A stretch of 64,000 nt of DNA from assembly GCF_958979055.1 (NCBI RefSeq), contig NC_084886.1, positions 13,793,654 through 13,857,653 of the forward strand, read 5' to 3'. The stretch's first letter is position 1, and every line of letters begins with the position of its first letter. The translations under genes and the position numbers were made by a program. This stretch comes from Alnus glutinosa. Its lineage: Eukaryota; Streptophyta; Magnoliopsida; Fagales; Betulaceae. The notes below the pieces were generated by a model. It was not told where the DNA came from, ran no database searches, and saw only the letters and a list, made by a program, of their open reading frames with translations. Positions 22,998 to 32,528 of this stretch are shown piece by piece.

Positions 22998-25694
22998 ATG
23001 GGTTTCCCACCTTCTCTGCTTCCCTTTGTGCGCTTTTTTCTTTCAGTGTCCTTGTTTTATCTTATATTTGCTGGATTTTGTTATTCTGTGCAGCCACTGT
23101 GCCATGATGACGAGAGCTTCGCCTTGTTGAAATTCAAGGAAAGCTTTACCATCAATCAGTCTGCATCTAATGATCCTTCCGCTTATCCGAAAGTTTCGTT
23201 GTGGAAGCCTGAAAGCGGCGATTGTTGCAGGTGGCGTGGTGTCAAGTGCAACGAGGACACGGGTTATGTGATCAGTCTCGACCTCAGCAGCAGCTGTCTT
23301 TATGGCTCTTTCAACTCCAATAGCAGTCTATTCCAGCTTGTTCACCTCCAGAGCCTTAATCTTGCCGACAATCACTTTAATTCTTCTCGTATCCCAACTG
23401 GTATTAGACAGCTTTCGAGGCTAAGAGACCTCAATCTCTCTATCTCTGTATTTTCTGGTCAGATCACTTCAGAAATTTTAGAGCTCTCTAACTTAGTTTC
23501 CCTAGATCTCTCATCCAACCACGGATTGAAACTCCAAAAGGATGGCCTAAGAAGTATAGCTCAGAAGTTAACAAACTTGAAAGAACTACATCTTAGTGAG
23601 GTTGACATATCATCTACTGTACCCAATATCTTGGCAAACTTATCTTCTTTAACATCTCTATTTCTAGAAGAATGCGACCTGCATGGTGAGTTTCCCACAA
23701 GAATTTTCCATCTACCCTATCTATCGTCTCTTCGTGTAGGAGACAATCCATATCTCATTGGAAGTATGCCAGAATTTAACAGAAGCAGCCCCCTTGAATC
23801 ATTGCGACTTCGTAACACGAGTTTCTCTGGTGAGCTACCGAATTCAATTGGTAACCTTGAGTCCTTAAAATATTTTTATGTTGCTTCTTGCAATTTCTTC
23901 GGGCCAATACCGTCTTCATTTGGTAACCTTACCCAACTAATCTTGCTAGAACTAGGATATAATGGGTTGCATGGTTCAATTCCACAGTCAATATCTAGGC
24001 TTGCGAATCTTGAAAATCTCCAGCTATTTTATAATCACTTGAGTGGCACGGTGGAATTTGACTTGTTTCTGAAACTCAAAAATCTCAAGAGGCTCCAACT
24101 ATCCGGCAACAATATTTCATTGCTTACAAAGCCAAGTACCAACGCAACTCTTCCAAAATTTGAAATTTTAACTCTAGCTTCCTGTGACTTGAGCGAGTTT
24201 CCAGACTTTCTAAGGAACCAAGATGAGTTAGGGTTTTTGGATCTTTCTGAAAACAAAATTCACGGCCAAATTCCAAAGTGGATGTGGAATTTAAGTAAAG
24301 AAACTCTCTGGTATTTAGACCTGAGTTCCAACTCTCTAACTGGTTTTGATCAACTTCCAGTTTTTTTCCCCTGGACTAATCTACTTGTTCTGCAACTTGG
24401 TTCTAACAAGCTTCGAGGGTCACTCCCAATCCCACCACCTTCCATCAATTCATATTCGGTCTCACACAACATACTGACGGGAGAAATCCCACAATTGATT
24501 TGCAATCTAAGTTCAATTGTTTTTCTTGACGTGTCAAACAATTACTTGAGTGGCTTGCTTCCGCAATGTTTAGGCAACTTGAGTGACTCTCTCTCAGTCC
24601 TAAACCTACACAACAATAGCTTCCATGGAACTATTCCCGAAACATTCACAGAAGGAAACAAATTGAAGATGATTGATTTTAGCCAAAATCAATTACAGGG
24701 GCGTCTACCAAGATCATTGGCCAATTGTACCATGCTTGAAGCTCTTAATTTGGGACATAATCAGATGAATGATACTTTCCCTTTTTGGTTGGGCGTTCTT
24801 CCAGAGTTGAGGATTCTCATTTTGCGATCTAATGGAATCTATGGTGCAATGGAAAATCTTAATAGCAATTTTGATTTCTTAAACATACGCATCATTGACC
24901 TCTCAAATAATGAAATTACTGGTAAGTTGCCCTCTCAGTACTTCCAAAATTGGAAAGCCATGCGAACAGTGGATGTTAAGGGTATAATGTATATGGAAGC
25001 AAATGGACGTTTCACAGCATTAGGAAACACATTAGTGTCCTCCTTCACTTACTCAATGACATTTACTTACAAAGGCATAGAGAGGGTATACGAAAAAATC
25101 TCAGATGCCTTCATAGCTATTGATTTGTCGAACAATAGATTTGAAGAAGAAATTCCAGAAGTTGTGGGGTATCTAAAAGGACTTCAGTTGCTCAACCTTT
25201 CCAATAACTTTCTCACCGGTCCTATCCCTTTTTCATTGGTGAACTTAACAAATCTGGAAATATTGGACTTTGCTCAAAACAAGTTGTCTGGTGGGATACC
25301 TTTGCAACTTGTGCAACTCACGTTTCTCGAATTCTTCAACGTCTCCCATAATCATCTCACGGGACCTATACCACATGGGAATCAGTTTGACACATTCCCA
25401 AACAGTTCGTTTAGTGGTAATTCTGGATTATGTGGAAGCCCTTTGTCAAAAAAATGTGAAGATTCAGAAGACTCACTGCCTTTACCTCCAACCTCTGAAA
25501 AGAATCAAAACTCATTATTTTTTTTGTTCGAATTCGGTTGGAAAGTAGTTGTTATGGGATATGGTTGTGGAATCATATTTGGACTTCTTGTTGGGCAAAT
25601 TGTGTTCACAAAGAAGCATGATTTGGTTATGAAGACTTTTGCAATCGGGCAGTCAACACGAAGAAAGGTGAATTGGAGAAGATACATAAATTAG
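22998..25694 (+). CDS. LRR receptor-like protein (Cf-9/RLP type)
   Basis: A single intronless frame of 898 aa from this ATG; an ATG 45 bases upstream (22953) would add 15 residues but sits at the predicted transcription start and before the hydrophobic signal peptide (MGFPPSLLPFVRFFLSVSLF...). Layout: signal peptide; Cys-paired LRR N-cap with CHDDESFALLKFKESF and DCCRWRGVKC; a long series of 24-residue plant-type LRRs (LxxLxxLxLxxNxLxGxIP); a non-LRR island around FQNWKAMRTVDVKG to FTYKGIERVYEK; further LRRs; C-cap with SFSGNSGLCGSPLSKKC; acidic linker; one membrane span (GYGCGIIFGLLVGQIVF); a 28-residue basic tail and no kinase domain. Family members act at the plasma membrane, usually with SOBIR1-type kinases, in pathogen or development sensing; the ligand here is unknown. 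The frame is complete and looks functional. Confidence 0.93.
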   Translation: MGFPPSLLPFVRFFLSVSLFYLIFAGFCYSVQPLCHDDESFALLKFKESFTINQSASNDPSAYPKVSLWKPESGDCCRWRGVKCNEDTGYVISLDLSSSCLYGSFNSNSSLFQLVHLQSLNLADNHFNSSRIPTGIRQLSRLRDLNLSISVFSGQITSEILELSNLVSLDLSSNHGLKLQKDGLRSIAQKLTNLKELHLSEVDISSTVPNILANLSSLTSLFLEECDLHGEFPTRIFHLPYLSSLRVGDNPYLIGSMPEFNRSSPLESLRLRNTSFSGELPNSIGNLESLKYFYVASCNFFGPIPSSFGNLTQLILLELGYNGLHGSIPQSISRLANLENLQLFYNHLSGTVEFDLFLKLKNLKRLQLSGNNISLLTKPSTNATLPKFEILTLASCDLSEFPDFLRNQDELGFLDLSENKIHGQIPKWMWNLSKETLWYLDLSSNSLTGFDQLPVFFPWTNLLVLQLGSNKLRGSLPIPPPSINSYSVSHNILTGEIPQLICNLSSIVFLDVSNNYLSGLLPQCLGNLSDSLSVLNLHNNSFHGTIPETFTEGNKLKMIDFSQNQLQGRLPRSLANCTMLEALNLGHNQMNDTFPFWLGVLPELRILILRSNGIYGAMENLNSNFDFLNIRIIDLSNNEITGKLPSQYFQNWKAMRTVDVKGIMYMEANGRFTALGNTLVSSFTYSMTFTYKGIERVYEKISDAFIAIDLSNNRFEEEIPEVVGYLKGLQLLNLSNNFLTGPIPFSLVNLTNLEILDFAQNKLSGGIPLQLVQLTFLEFFNVSHNHLTGPIPHGNQFDTFPNSSFSGNSGLCGSPLSKKCEDSEDSLPLPPTSEKNQNSLFFLFEFGWKVVVMGYGCGIIFGLLVGQIVFTKKHDLVMKTFAIGQSTRRKVNWRRYIN

Positions 25695-26466
25695 TTATAA
25701 TAAGCTAAGGTATTTCTTAGCCATTTAGCAGCAATAAATTGACTTTTCTTTTTTTCTTTAGGGGTTTAGAGGGTTAATGGGTAGCATGATTGTACTGGCC
25801 GAAAGGAATTGGTTGCCTCCACAAATATTATGAATGCATTAAGTTTGTGTAGTACATTTTTCTCTTCTTTTTATGGTCTAAGATAATCTAGTTTTTATTT
25901 CTCAAAACAAATTAACAATAAGAAAAAAAATTATTAATTCTTACAAATTAAAACTAATATTGCTAATAACGATGTTAATTTCCCTGAGTTTCTTATACCA
26001 AGCTCGTCACTCATTGAAGCTTGTTTCGACGAGGCCTTTGAGAATAATAACGGCCCAATATAAAGTAAACCATTTGAATTCCATATCTTTTGTATGTTCG
26101 TGTGAGAGCTTCGAATTTGGAATTCTAATATTTGCAGTTTGTGGTTGTGGGGCTATTCATTAGATGGGTTGCGTTTGGATAATCAACATAACATGGGCTT
26201 CGGAAATTGGGTAAAACTAGGCCTTCTTCCTATTCTATTGTGCTTTAGTTTCAATCCAATATCTTTTCAATTATAACCCCTAGATTTTAAGACCTAATAA
26301 TAAGGTAAAAAAATAAATGTGAATATTTATGAAAATAAATATTCATTAGTTTTATGAACTCCAATTTAATAAAATGACAATTATTATTAAACTCTAAAAA
26401 TATTACTGTAATAAAAAATAAACAAATTTAAATATTCAATAAATTAATTGGTATAATATTATTGAT
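25695..26466. other. 3' flank of receptor gene, no gene seen
   Basis: AT-rich sequence with no coding signature. AATAAA-like motifs occur shortly after the stop (for example 25734), which could serve polyadenylation. Confidence 0.5.
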
Positions 26467-26481
26467 ACAATAATCATTGTT

Positions 26482-27529
26482 TTTTATGTAAGTATGTATT
26501 CTCATTCAACCGGAAAGGATACAAACATTAAAGCAGAGGGGCGGATGCTCTAACAATAACCCAAATCTGAAAAAAGTAGTACCAACGTGAAGAGCCATAG
26601 TAACCAAGAGAGAATGGTGAGTTTTCAGTTCCCAAAGGAATTGAAAATGTTCTGGCCCTATTTACTTTGAACAAAGCCAAGGCTTGATCCGCACAAGGCG
26701 GATTAAAGACCAGATCAGTGGTGAACAGGGACATGACCCATGCAAAGGACTTCAACCCGGTCCAAAACAACCCCTTGGAGAGGGTTGGGTGGCCACTAAA
26801 CTGGATATGGAAGAGGATTGGCACCACAAATAACAGAACAAAATTTACAGTGAACGGATCTCCAAAAGAGACTATAACCCAGCAAAGAAATGTACAGATA
26901 AAGAAAAAGATAAAGTAAGAACTTATCACAAAGTGTCGGAGGTGAAGAAATCTTGCCGGAAGTCGGTCTTGGCAACAGATAGCGGTGTGAATCAGTGCAC
27001 TTAGTGTCCAAATCTTGCGCGTGGGCTGTACAATCCAACGCCGGAGGGCCGGGCGATAGTTAACAATGGATTGAAAGGGGAAGAGCCGTGGTTCCGATGG
27101 AGTGAGTAGCTTGGCTGAGAAGCCATCTAAAGTTAGTACATTTATGGTAAAAAACCTTAACTCTAAAAACTTCAAAATACCGGGAGATCCACAGCCATGT
27201 GCAGGAGGAGGCACACCAGTCCCATCCGATGGAAGAAAACCCACCAGCGATGCTATAGCAACAAGCCTGAGGAGTGGCTAGCGACAAATCTAGCAAGAAA
27301 AGTATCACAAAGGAAGATAAGGACCTCAAAGGAGGCGTGCGCAGGCCAAACAGGACGGAAAGAAGAGAGGGGAAGAAAAGTGGGGGGGGGGGGGGGGGGG
27401 GGGGGGGGGAGAGAGGGAAGCTCCAAAAGCTTGGAGGTGCTCTCCCATGGCAGTTTTGACGGAGGGAGTTGCAGAGAGAGAGAGGGAGTTGCACCGACAG
27501 TTTATCGCCTACCTCAATGCATAAAAATT
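26482..27529 (-). mobile_element. Non-LTR retroelement insertion, 15-bp TSD
   Basis: The 15-mer ACAATAATCATTGTT occurs exactly at both borders (26467-26481, 27530-27544). The low-coordinate border begins with a short T tract followed by ATGTAAG, compatible with a short A-tail on the minus strand. The body carries a G homopolymer (27382-27410), GA/CT repeats near the 5' end, and a long minus frame (26528-27244, 238 codons) rich in Phe/Leu that I do not recognise and take to be non-coding. It resembles the other insertion (19767-20866) in size, strand and layout, but no direct sequence similarity was apparent by eye. Confidence 0.75.
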
Positions 27530-27544
27530 ACAATAATCATTGTT

Positions 27545-29490
27545 AATCTCGCACCCGTCTTCTTCTTTCTCTCTTTCACGCGCTTCCTTTCTTTTCTCTT
27601 ATTTTTCTTTTGTTCTTCTTATCTCCTCTCAGACAAACAGAGAGAATAAGAGAGGCCCGAGTCTCGTCTTTCTTCTCCATTCTCTTTTCTTCTTCTTTTT
27701 CCTATTTCCTCTCTTTTTTCGGTTTTCCTTCACCCTTCTCTCCCCTGATTCTCCTTCTTCCTTCCTTCTCAATTTCTTCTCTTCTCGCGCCCGCCCGAGT
27801 GAAACAGAGAGTGAGAGATTGAGAGGAGAGATCGAGAGAGAGATACACGGTGAGAGAGGAAGAAACCGAAAGAGAGAGGGAGATCGCCGAGAGAGACCCG
27901 AGAGATTCTGGCCGATTGGAGACCCGATCCTTTATGGGTCTTCCGGTGGGTCGTTGGCCGGTTGAGGTAGGTGCGAATTCCGGCGATTTTCCGGTAGTTT
28001 TTCTGAGAAAATCCTTAAGGTAATTCATGATTTCATTTTGGGATTATTATTGATTAATTTGGGTTATTGTTGATTTATTTTGGATTAATGGGTTTTGATG
28101 AACCGTGTGGATTTTTGTGGGTTCCGGCCGGTTGTCTTAATGTTGTGGGTTGTTCTTGATCGGCTGGTGGTGTGGTGTTTGCCGTGTCCTCTGTTCCGGC
28201 CAGTGGGTGTGTGTATGTCTTGGCCGATTGTGGTTTGCTTGTAATTACTGAGTTGTGTCTTGGTGTTACGGCCAAGCCCTGTTTCGGCTGGTTTCTGTGA
28301 CTTTGGGATGTTGGTGTGTGTTCTGGTTCTTAGGCCATGTAGTGTGTGGCCATATTTTAGGTGATATACCCTTATTTCAATTGAAGAAACCGATTGAGTA
28401 TGGGGGTGTTTATTTTGGAATATTGGGTCTTGTTGTTCGGATGGGGTGTTTTGTGAATGGGTTCCGTGAGTTTGTTAGTAAAACTGAATGGCTTCTCTTT
28501 GAATTTGGGAGAAGTTGATTCACAGTGAGTTGAAATGGGTTATCATCCTTATGTTTAAGGTAGCAACCAGTTTGAGGTTTGTGTTTCGAGTACGTGTCTA
28601 TTATGATTAATGAATTGTTGGGTAATTTATAGAAAGTTTGATATCTTGACCAAATGTGTATTCTGTTGTTGGGCTTGTGTTTTATTATTGATTATGGATA
28701 TTAAATAATGTTTTGGTTAGTTGTATGCGAGTTGTTTGGCGTTTTGACATGCTTAGTTAGAACTATGCATATGTTCCTGTTGTGATTAAATGTATGCAAG
28801 TAAGCATGTTACTGTTTTGCATGTTATATTGTGATGTCTATTTAACGATTAAGAGTTATGAATCTGTTAATAGGTAAGACTCGAGGTTTAGGTACCAAGT
28901 CATTGGTGTGTTGATTAGACCAATGGTTAAACTGATGTTAAAATACCAAAGCGTCAAGAAATTGACTAGACCAACAATTAAACCGAAAGTTTAAGTACCA
29001 AGGCGTTGACACATTGATAAGACCGACAGATAAACCAAAGGTTTAAGACCCTCGAAAAGATAATAATAATAACAAAGCTGGTGGGCACAAGGCCCACAGT
29101 GGAAGCCCAAGGCCTCATAGTAGATTGGCGAGCACAAGGCTCACAGTCGAGGCCCAAGGCACTAAGAACCAATAAGCTTTACTGCTTGAGGTACACAAAG
29201 CCCAAAGATAACCCCTTAGCTAAGCACAAAACTTTAGCATAAACGAATGCAAGAAGATAGTAAATGAAATTGTGCATATGTATATATAATTGTTATCATA
29301 TGGTTGCATAGTATACTTTTAGATAAATCAGTATTTCATTATGATATTGATGGCTGCTGATTCACTTTCTCATAGTATGGGATTGTGAAAGCATCCGTAA
29401 TTACATATTTGTTGGTGCAGGTTCTGAAGATGAAGAATTGGATTATACTAGTTAAAGCTAACAATTGTGCAGCTGGTTGTTTATAATTGT
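27545..29490 (+). other. Gene-leader-like or TE-derived non-coding region
   Basis: 27545-27800 is strongly pyrimidine-rich; 27800-27965 is GA-rich with GAGAGAGA runs and ends in GC-richer sequence with CCGGCGATTTTCCGG. This resembles a plant promoter plus 5'UTR exon with a possible donor (AAG|GTAATT near 28020). A TG-rich, intron-like stretch follows, and a possible acceptor (GGTGCAG near 29420). At 28880-29060 three diverged copies of a 55-60 bp unit occur (ACCAAGGCGTTGACACATTG), followed by GGCACAAGGCCCACA-type repeats. No protein-coding exon is evident. It may be an LTR-type repeat that cut off the adjacent PPR gene, or a non-coding transcript leader. Confidence 0.35.
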
Positions 29491-30619
29491 ATGTCTTATG
29501 GCACACGCATGGATTTCCTTTCCCTTAATAACATTCACATATTCTGCAAAGATAGGAAGAACACTCGACAAAGTGAAAGAATCAGGTTTCAAGTTCGCAT
29601 TCCACGTCTCTCTAACCATTGTTAAAGCTTCTTCATACATTCCATTTTGTGCATTTCCTGCAATCACAGTATTCCAGGAAATAAGATCTTTTTTGGCATC
29701 ATATCAAAGATCTTTCTCACACTATCCATTAGTAAAGCCCTTACGCCTATCTTTCCCACAGAAACATCATTCATTTTCCCATAGAAATGCCCATTAATCT
29801 CCCTATTTCCACTAATTTGAGGAGACTTATCACTACTTTGATTCAAGTTAAGTTTATGATCAATACCCGTGATCCATTCTTCATACTTGTTCACCAATTC
29901 ATTTGAGTTACAATTATTATTATGATTCTTAGTCTCACCACTACCTATTTGTCTCTTTGCTTTTCCATCAAAGTACAGCATCCCTCCCTCACCTTCTAAC
30001 TCCTCAGACACAATTCTACCACTCAGTTCCCCACAACTAGCCAGATCACTTTCACAGTCATCTTTTCACCTTCTCTCAGGCATTCCATCAAGCATCTCAG
30101 GCACGCTAGACCTCTGCCTGCCACTCTCACCCAAGCTCTGAAATCTCGAGTACATATTCATAAGCGAATTGCCAGTATACAAGTCAAAATCCATACCAAG
30201 CCTTATAATGCAGGCATGTAGCGACTCGCCCAACCTCAAGTCCATCAGCAATGTGCAAGATTTCAGCACAGAAGGGAACACATAGCGGTCTGGGTGCTTA
30301 CCCATAGCCCGCATTTCGACAAAGAATGCCAAGGATTGGTGGGAAAGGCCATGGAAAGCATAGCATTTGATGAGGGATTTCCAAGCAAGAGTTGGGGGGG
30401 GGGTGGGGGGGGGGGGGGGGGGGGTTTGAAGAGTAGGAGTGAGTCATACAAGAGGAGCTTGAGGTTTGAGTAGATGGAGAGGAGGGTGGTGGACAAGTGA
30501 GTGGAACATGGACCTTCGGTTTTGAGGATGTGGGCATGGAGTTGTTTGGCCTGGGACTTGGTTTTGATGGTGGTGGGATTTCTGAGGATCGTTCTGAGCA
30601 GGGTTTGTGTTGAAGTCAT
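29491..30619 (-). pseudogene. 5' part of a PPR gene (At3g23330-like), broken
   Basis: Translation from an ATG at 30619 begins MTSTQTLLRTILRNPTTIK, then SQAKQLHAHILKTEGP and YSNLKLL. After a frame change in the G/C homopolymer it continues WKSLIKCYAF, FVEMRAMGKHPDRYVFPSVL, KSCTLLMDLRLGESLHACII and NSLMNMY. Later come DSVRKIFDMMPKK, NTVIAGNAQNGMYEEALTMV and KPDSFTLSSVLPIFAEYV. These are PLS-class PPR repeats of the organellar RNA-editing family, and the order matches my memory of Arabidopsis At3g23330. Defects: poly-C slippage at 30394-30424, a TGA at 30066-30068, a one-base loss near 29688, and loss of everything after KGKEIHACAIRH at 29491. The E and DYW domains are missing. Confidence 0.85.
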
Positions 30620-31857
30620 TGGTTTTTGAGGGTCTTGGAGATGGGTTTTTGTCAACTGGCATTGTAGCGGTGGTGGTTGTTCTGTGGAAAGAGCTAGTAG
30701 ATGTATATAGCTTTTCTTTCTGTCGAAGGCTAGGAATGGGTATAGTAAATGCTTTGAAGGTGAATGGTATGTCAATTTTTTACGTTACATTTAAATTCAA
30801 TACGAAATTAACAGGTTATCGAAGAATATGATCGGTATAATTAAATAGTTAGGATTTATAATTGACCTATATAGTCTTATATATATACATTGACACGATC
30901 TGAATTAAACACAAACACGAATTGCTATCATAACAACTTAAGAGTCTATTTGGAGTTATGTTAAGAAATAAAGCTTGCTTATAGAAAAAACTTTTTCAAA
31001 AAAACCTCATTTTCAAACTTCCTCCAAAATGCAGTTTTAAGCTTTTTAGAGCAAAAATGTCAAAAAAGTACCTCTTAAGTCTTTTACCAACTAGCTTCAT
31101 TTTTCTTATCAAATTTTTTTTGTATACTAAAATCACTTTTTAAGCTTTTTAACGCAATTTCAAACAGGTCGGTAGCCATTTAGCAGATTTAAGTATTCTG
31201 TTTATGTTAAGTTGGACTGGTTTTTCAATACCAATTGCGGCACAATGATATTTCACATACAAAGGTCAAGGGCAGCAAACTGCCTTAATAAACAACCACA
31301 GGCTCACTTACAGAGTTTACATGAGCCATTTTTGAGAACTCAAATCTTTTGTCTCTTATCGTCACCAGTATATCTTCTACTTTTGTCTGCATTATAACTT
31401 TTCTATTCGTAATATTTTTCTCTCGTAAGGCACAATTTATCAATGAACAAGAAGCGAGCCTTTTTTTACATGCATAGGGTTCAGGTTTTGTAGCATCTAA
31501 AAGGGCTACATGAAGGGATTGAACGTGTGTACTGGTTCAAGCACAAGCTTCTTTCATTTGAAAATGTGATGTGGTCCTCCTCTAGTTGAAGTTAGAAGAA
31601 GATGAGAGATCAGATAAAACCATAACCAGATCAAGAGTATAAAATCCAAGCGCTCACATAATGACTAATCTTAAACGCCCAAACAAAAGTTGGATAAGGA
31701 TTATACCAGTACTCTATTCATCAGTCTCACATAACAACAAATGTTCCTCCAAGCAAAAACGTATATAGATATCACAAATTAGGAAACAAATATGGGACTC
31801 TCAGCCTGCAAAGATTGAGAGTTTATCATGTTTCAGATTTGGCCCAAATGACAATTC
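30620..31857. other. Spacer between PPR remnant and SF3B5
   Basis: A probable MITE lies at about 30950-31172, with a CTATTTGGAGTTATGTTAA-like left end and TTAACGCAATTTCAAACAGG right end. The remainder (31180-31857) is the 3' flank of SF3B5 with no further coding signal. Confidence 0.4.
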
Positions 31858-32495
31858 TCAATCGTCTTCTCTTTCAGGGGGGAGACCACAAGGCAAAAGC
31901 ATTTTCTGCACAATTAAAATCAAAAAGAAGAATGGATTAGATGATTTATTGATAAGGCTCCAAAAATCACTAAGCCCTCATCCAATATCATTAGATAAGA
32001 TTTAATATCACAAAAGATCCATCATCTGTCCGATCAAACCAGAACATTTGCCAACATTTTGAATGGGAAATTATGAACATGTCTGTCACTCATCTATATG
32101 AATGATGTAAATAACTCATGCTTCAGTTCCAGAAAAGATGAGAATGCTTCGACGCTTCCATGGGAAACAATAATAGCAACTTCAAGACAAATAAATAGGC
32201 AGATAAAATATTTGGTCCCATGGTTGATAAACTAAGATATAGCAGGTGATCATGGTTCAAACAGAAGAAACTATTTGGGCTAGACCATTTAATTAAAGAT
32301 AAGGCTTCTCCAATATGCTAGAAAAAAGCACAAATTTACTAGGTTACATAAACAGAGAATTCACTCCCAATGGCACTGATGGATGACACAGACGTTAGAT
32401 TGAAAACTTATATATAGAGATCATGTCATCTATGAGGAAATATGAAAAGATAAACTGCATACAAAGTTTGGAAAAAGCATTGCAAACAAAAACTT

Positions 32496-32528
<33 letters not shown>

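Noticed and set aside
26528..27244. 238-codon minus frame inside the second retro-insertion
   Set aside because: It is rich in Phe/Leu/Ser, has no family resemblance and lies wholly in the insertion; without a match elsewhere I cannot call it a gene.
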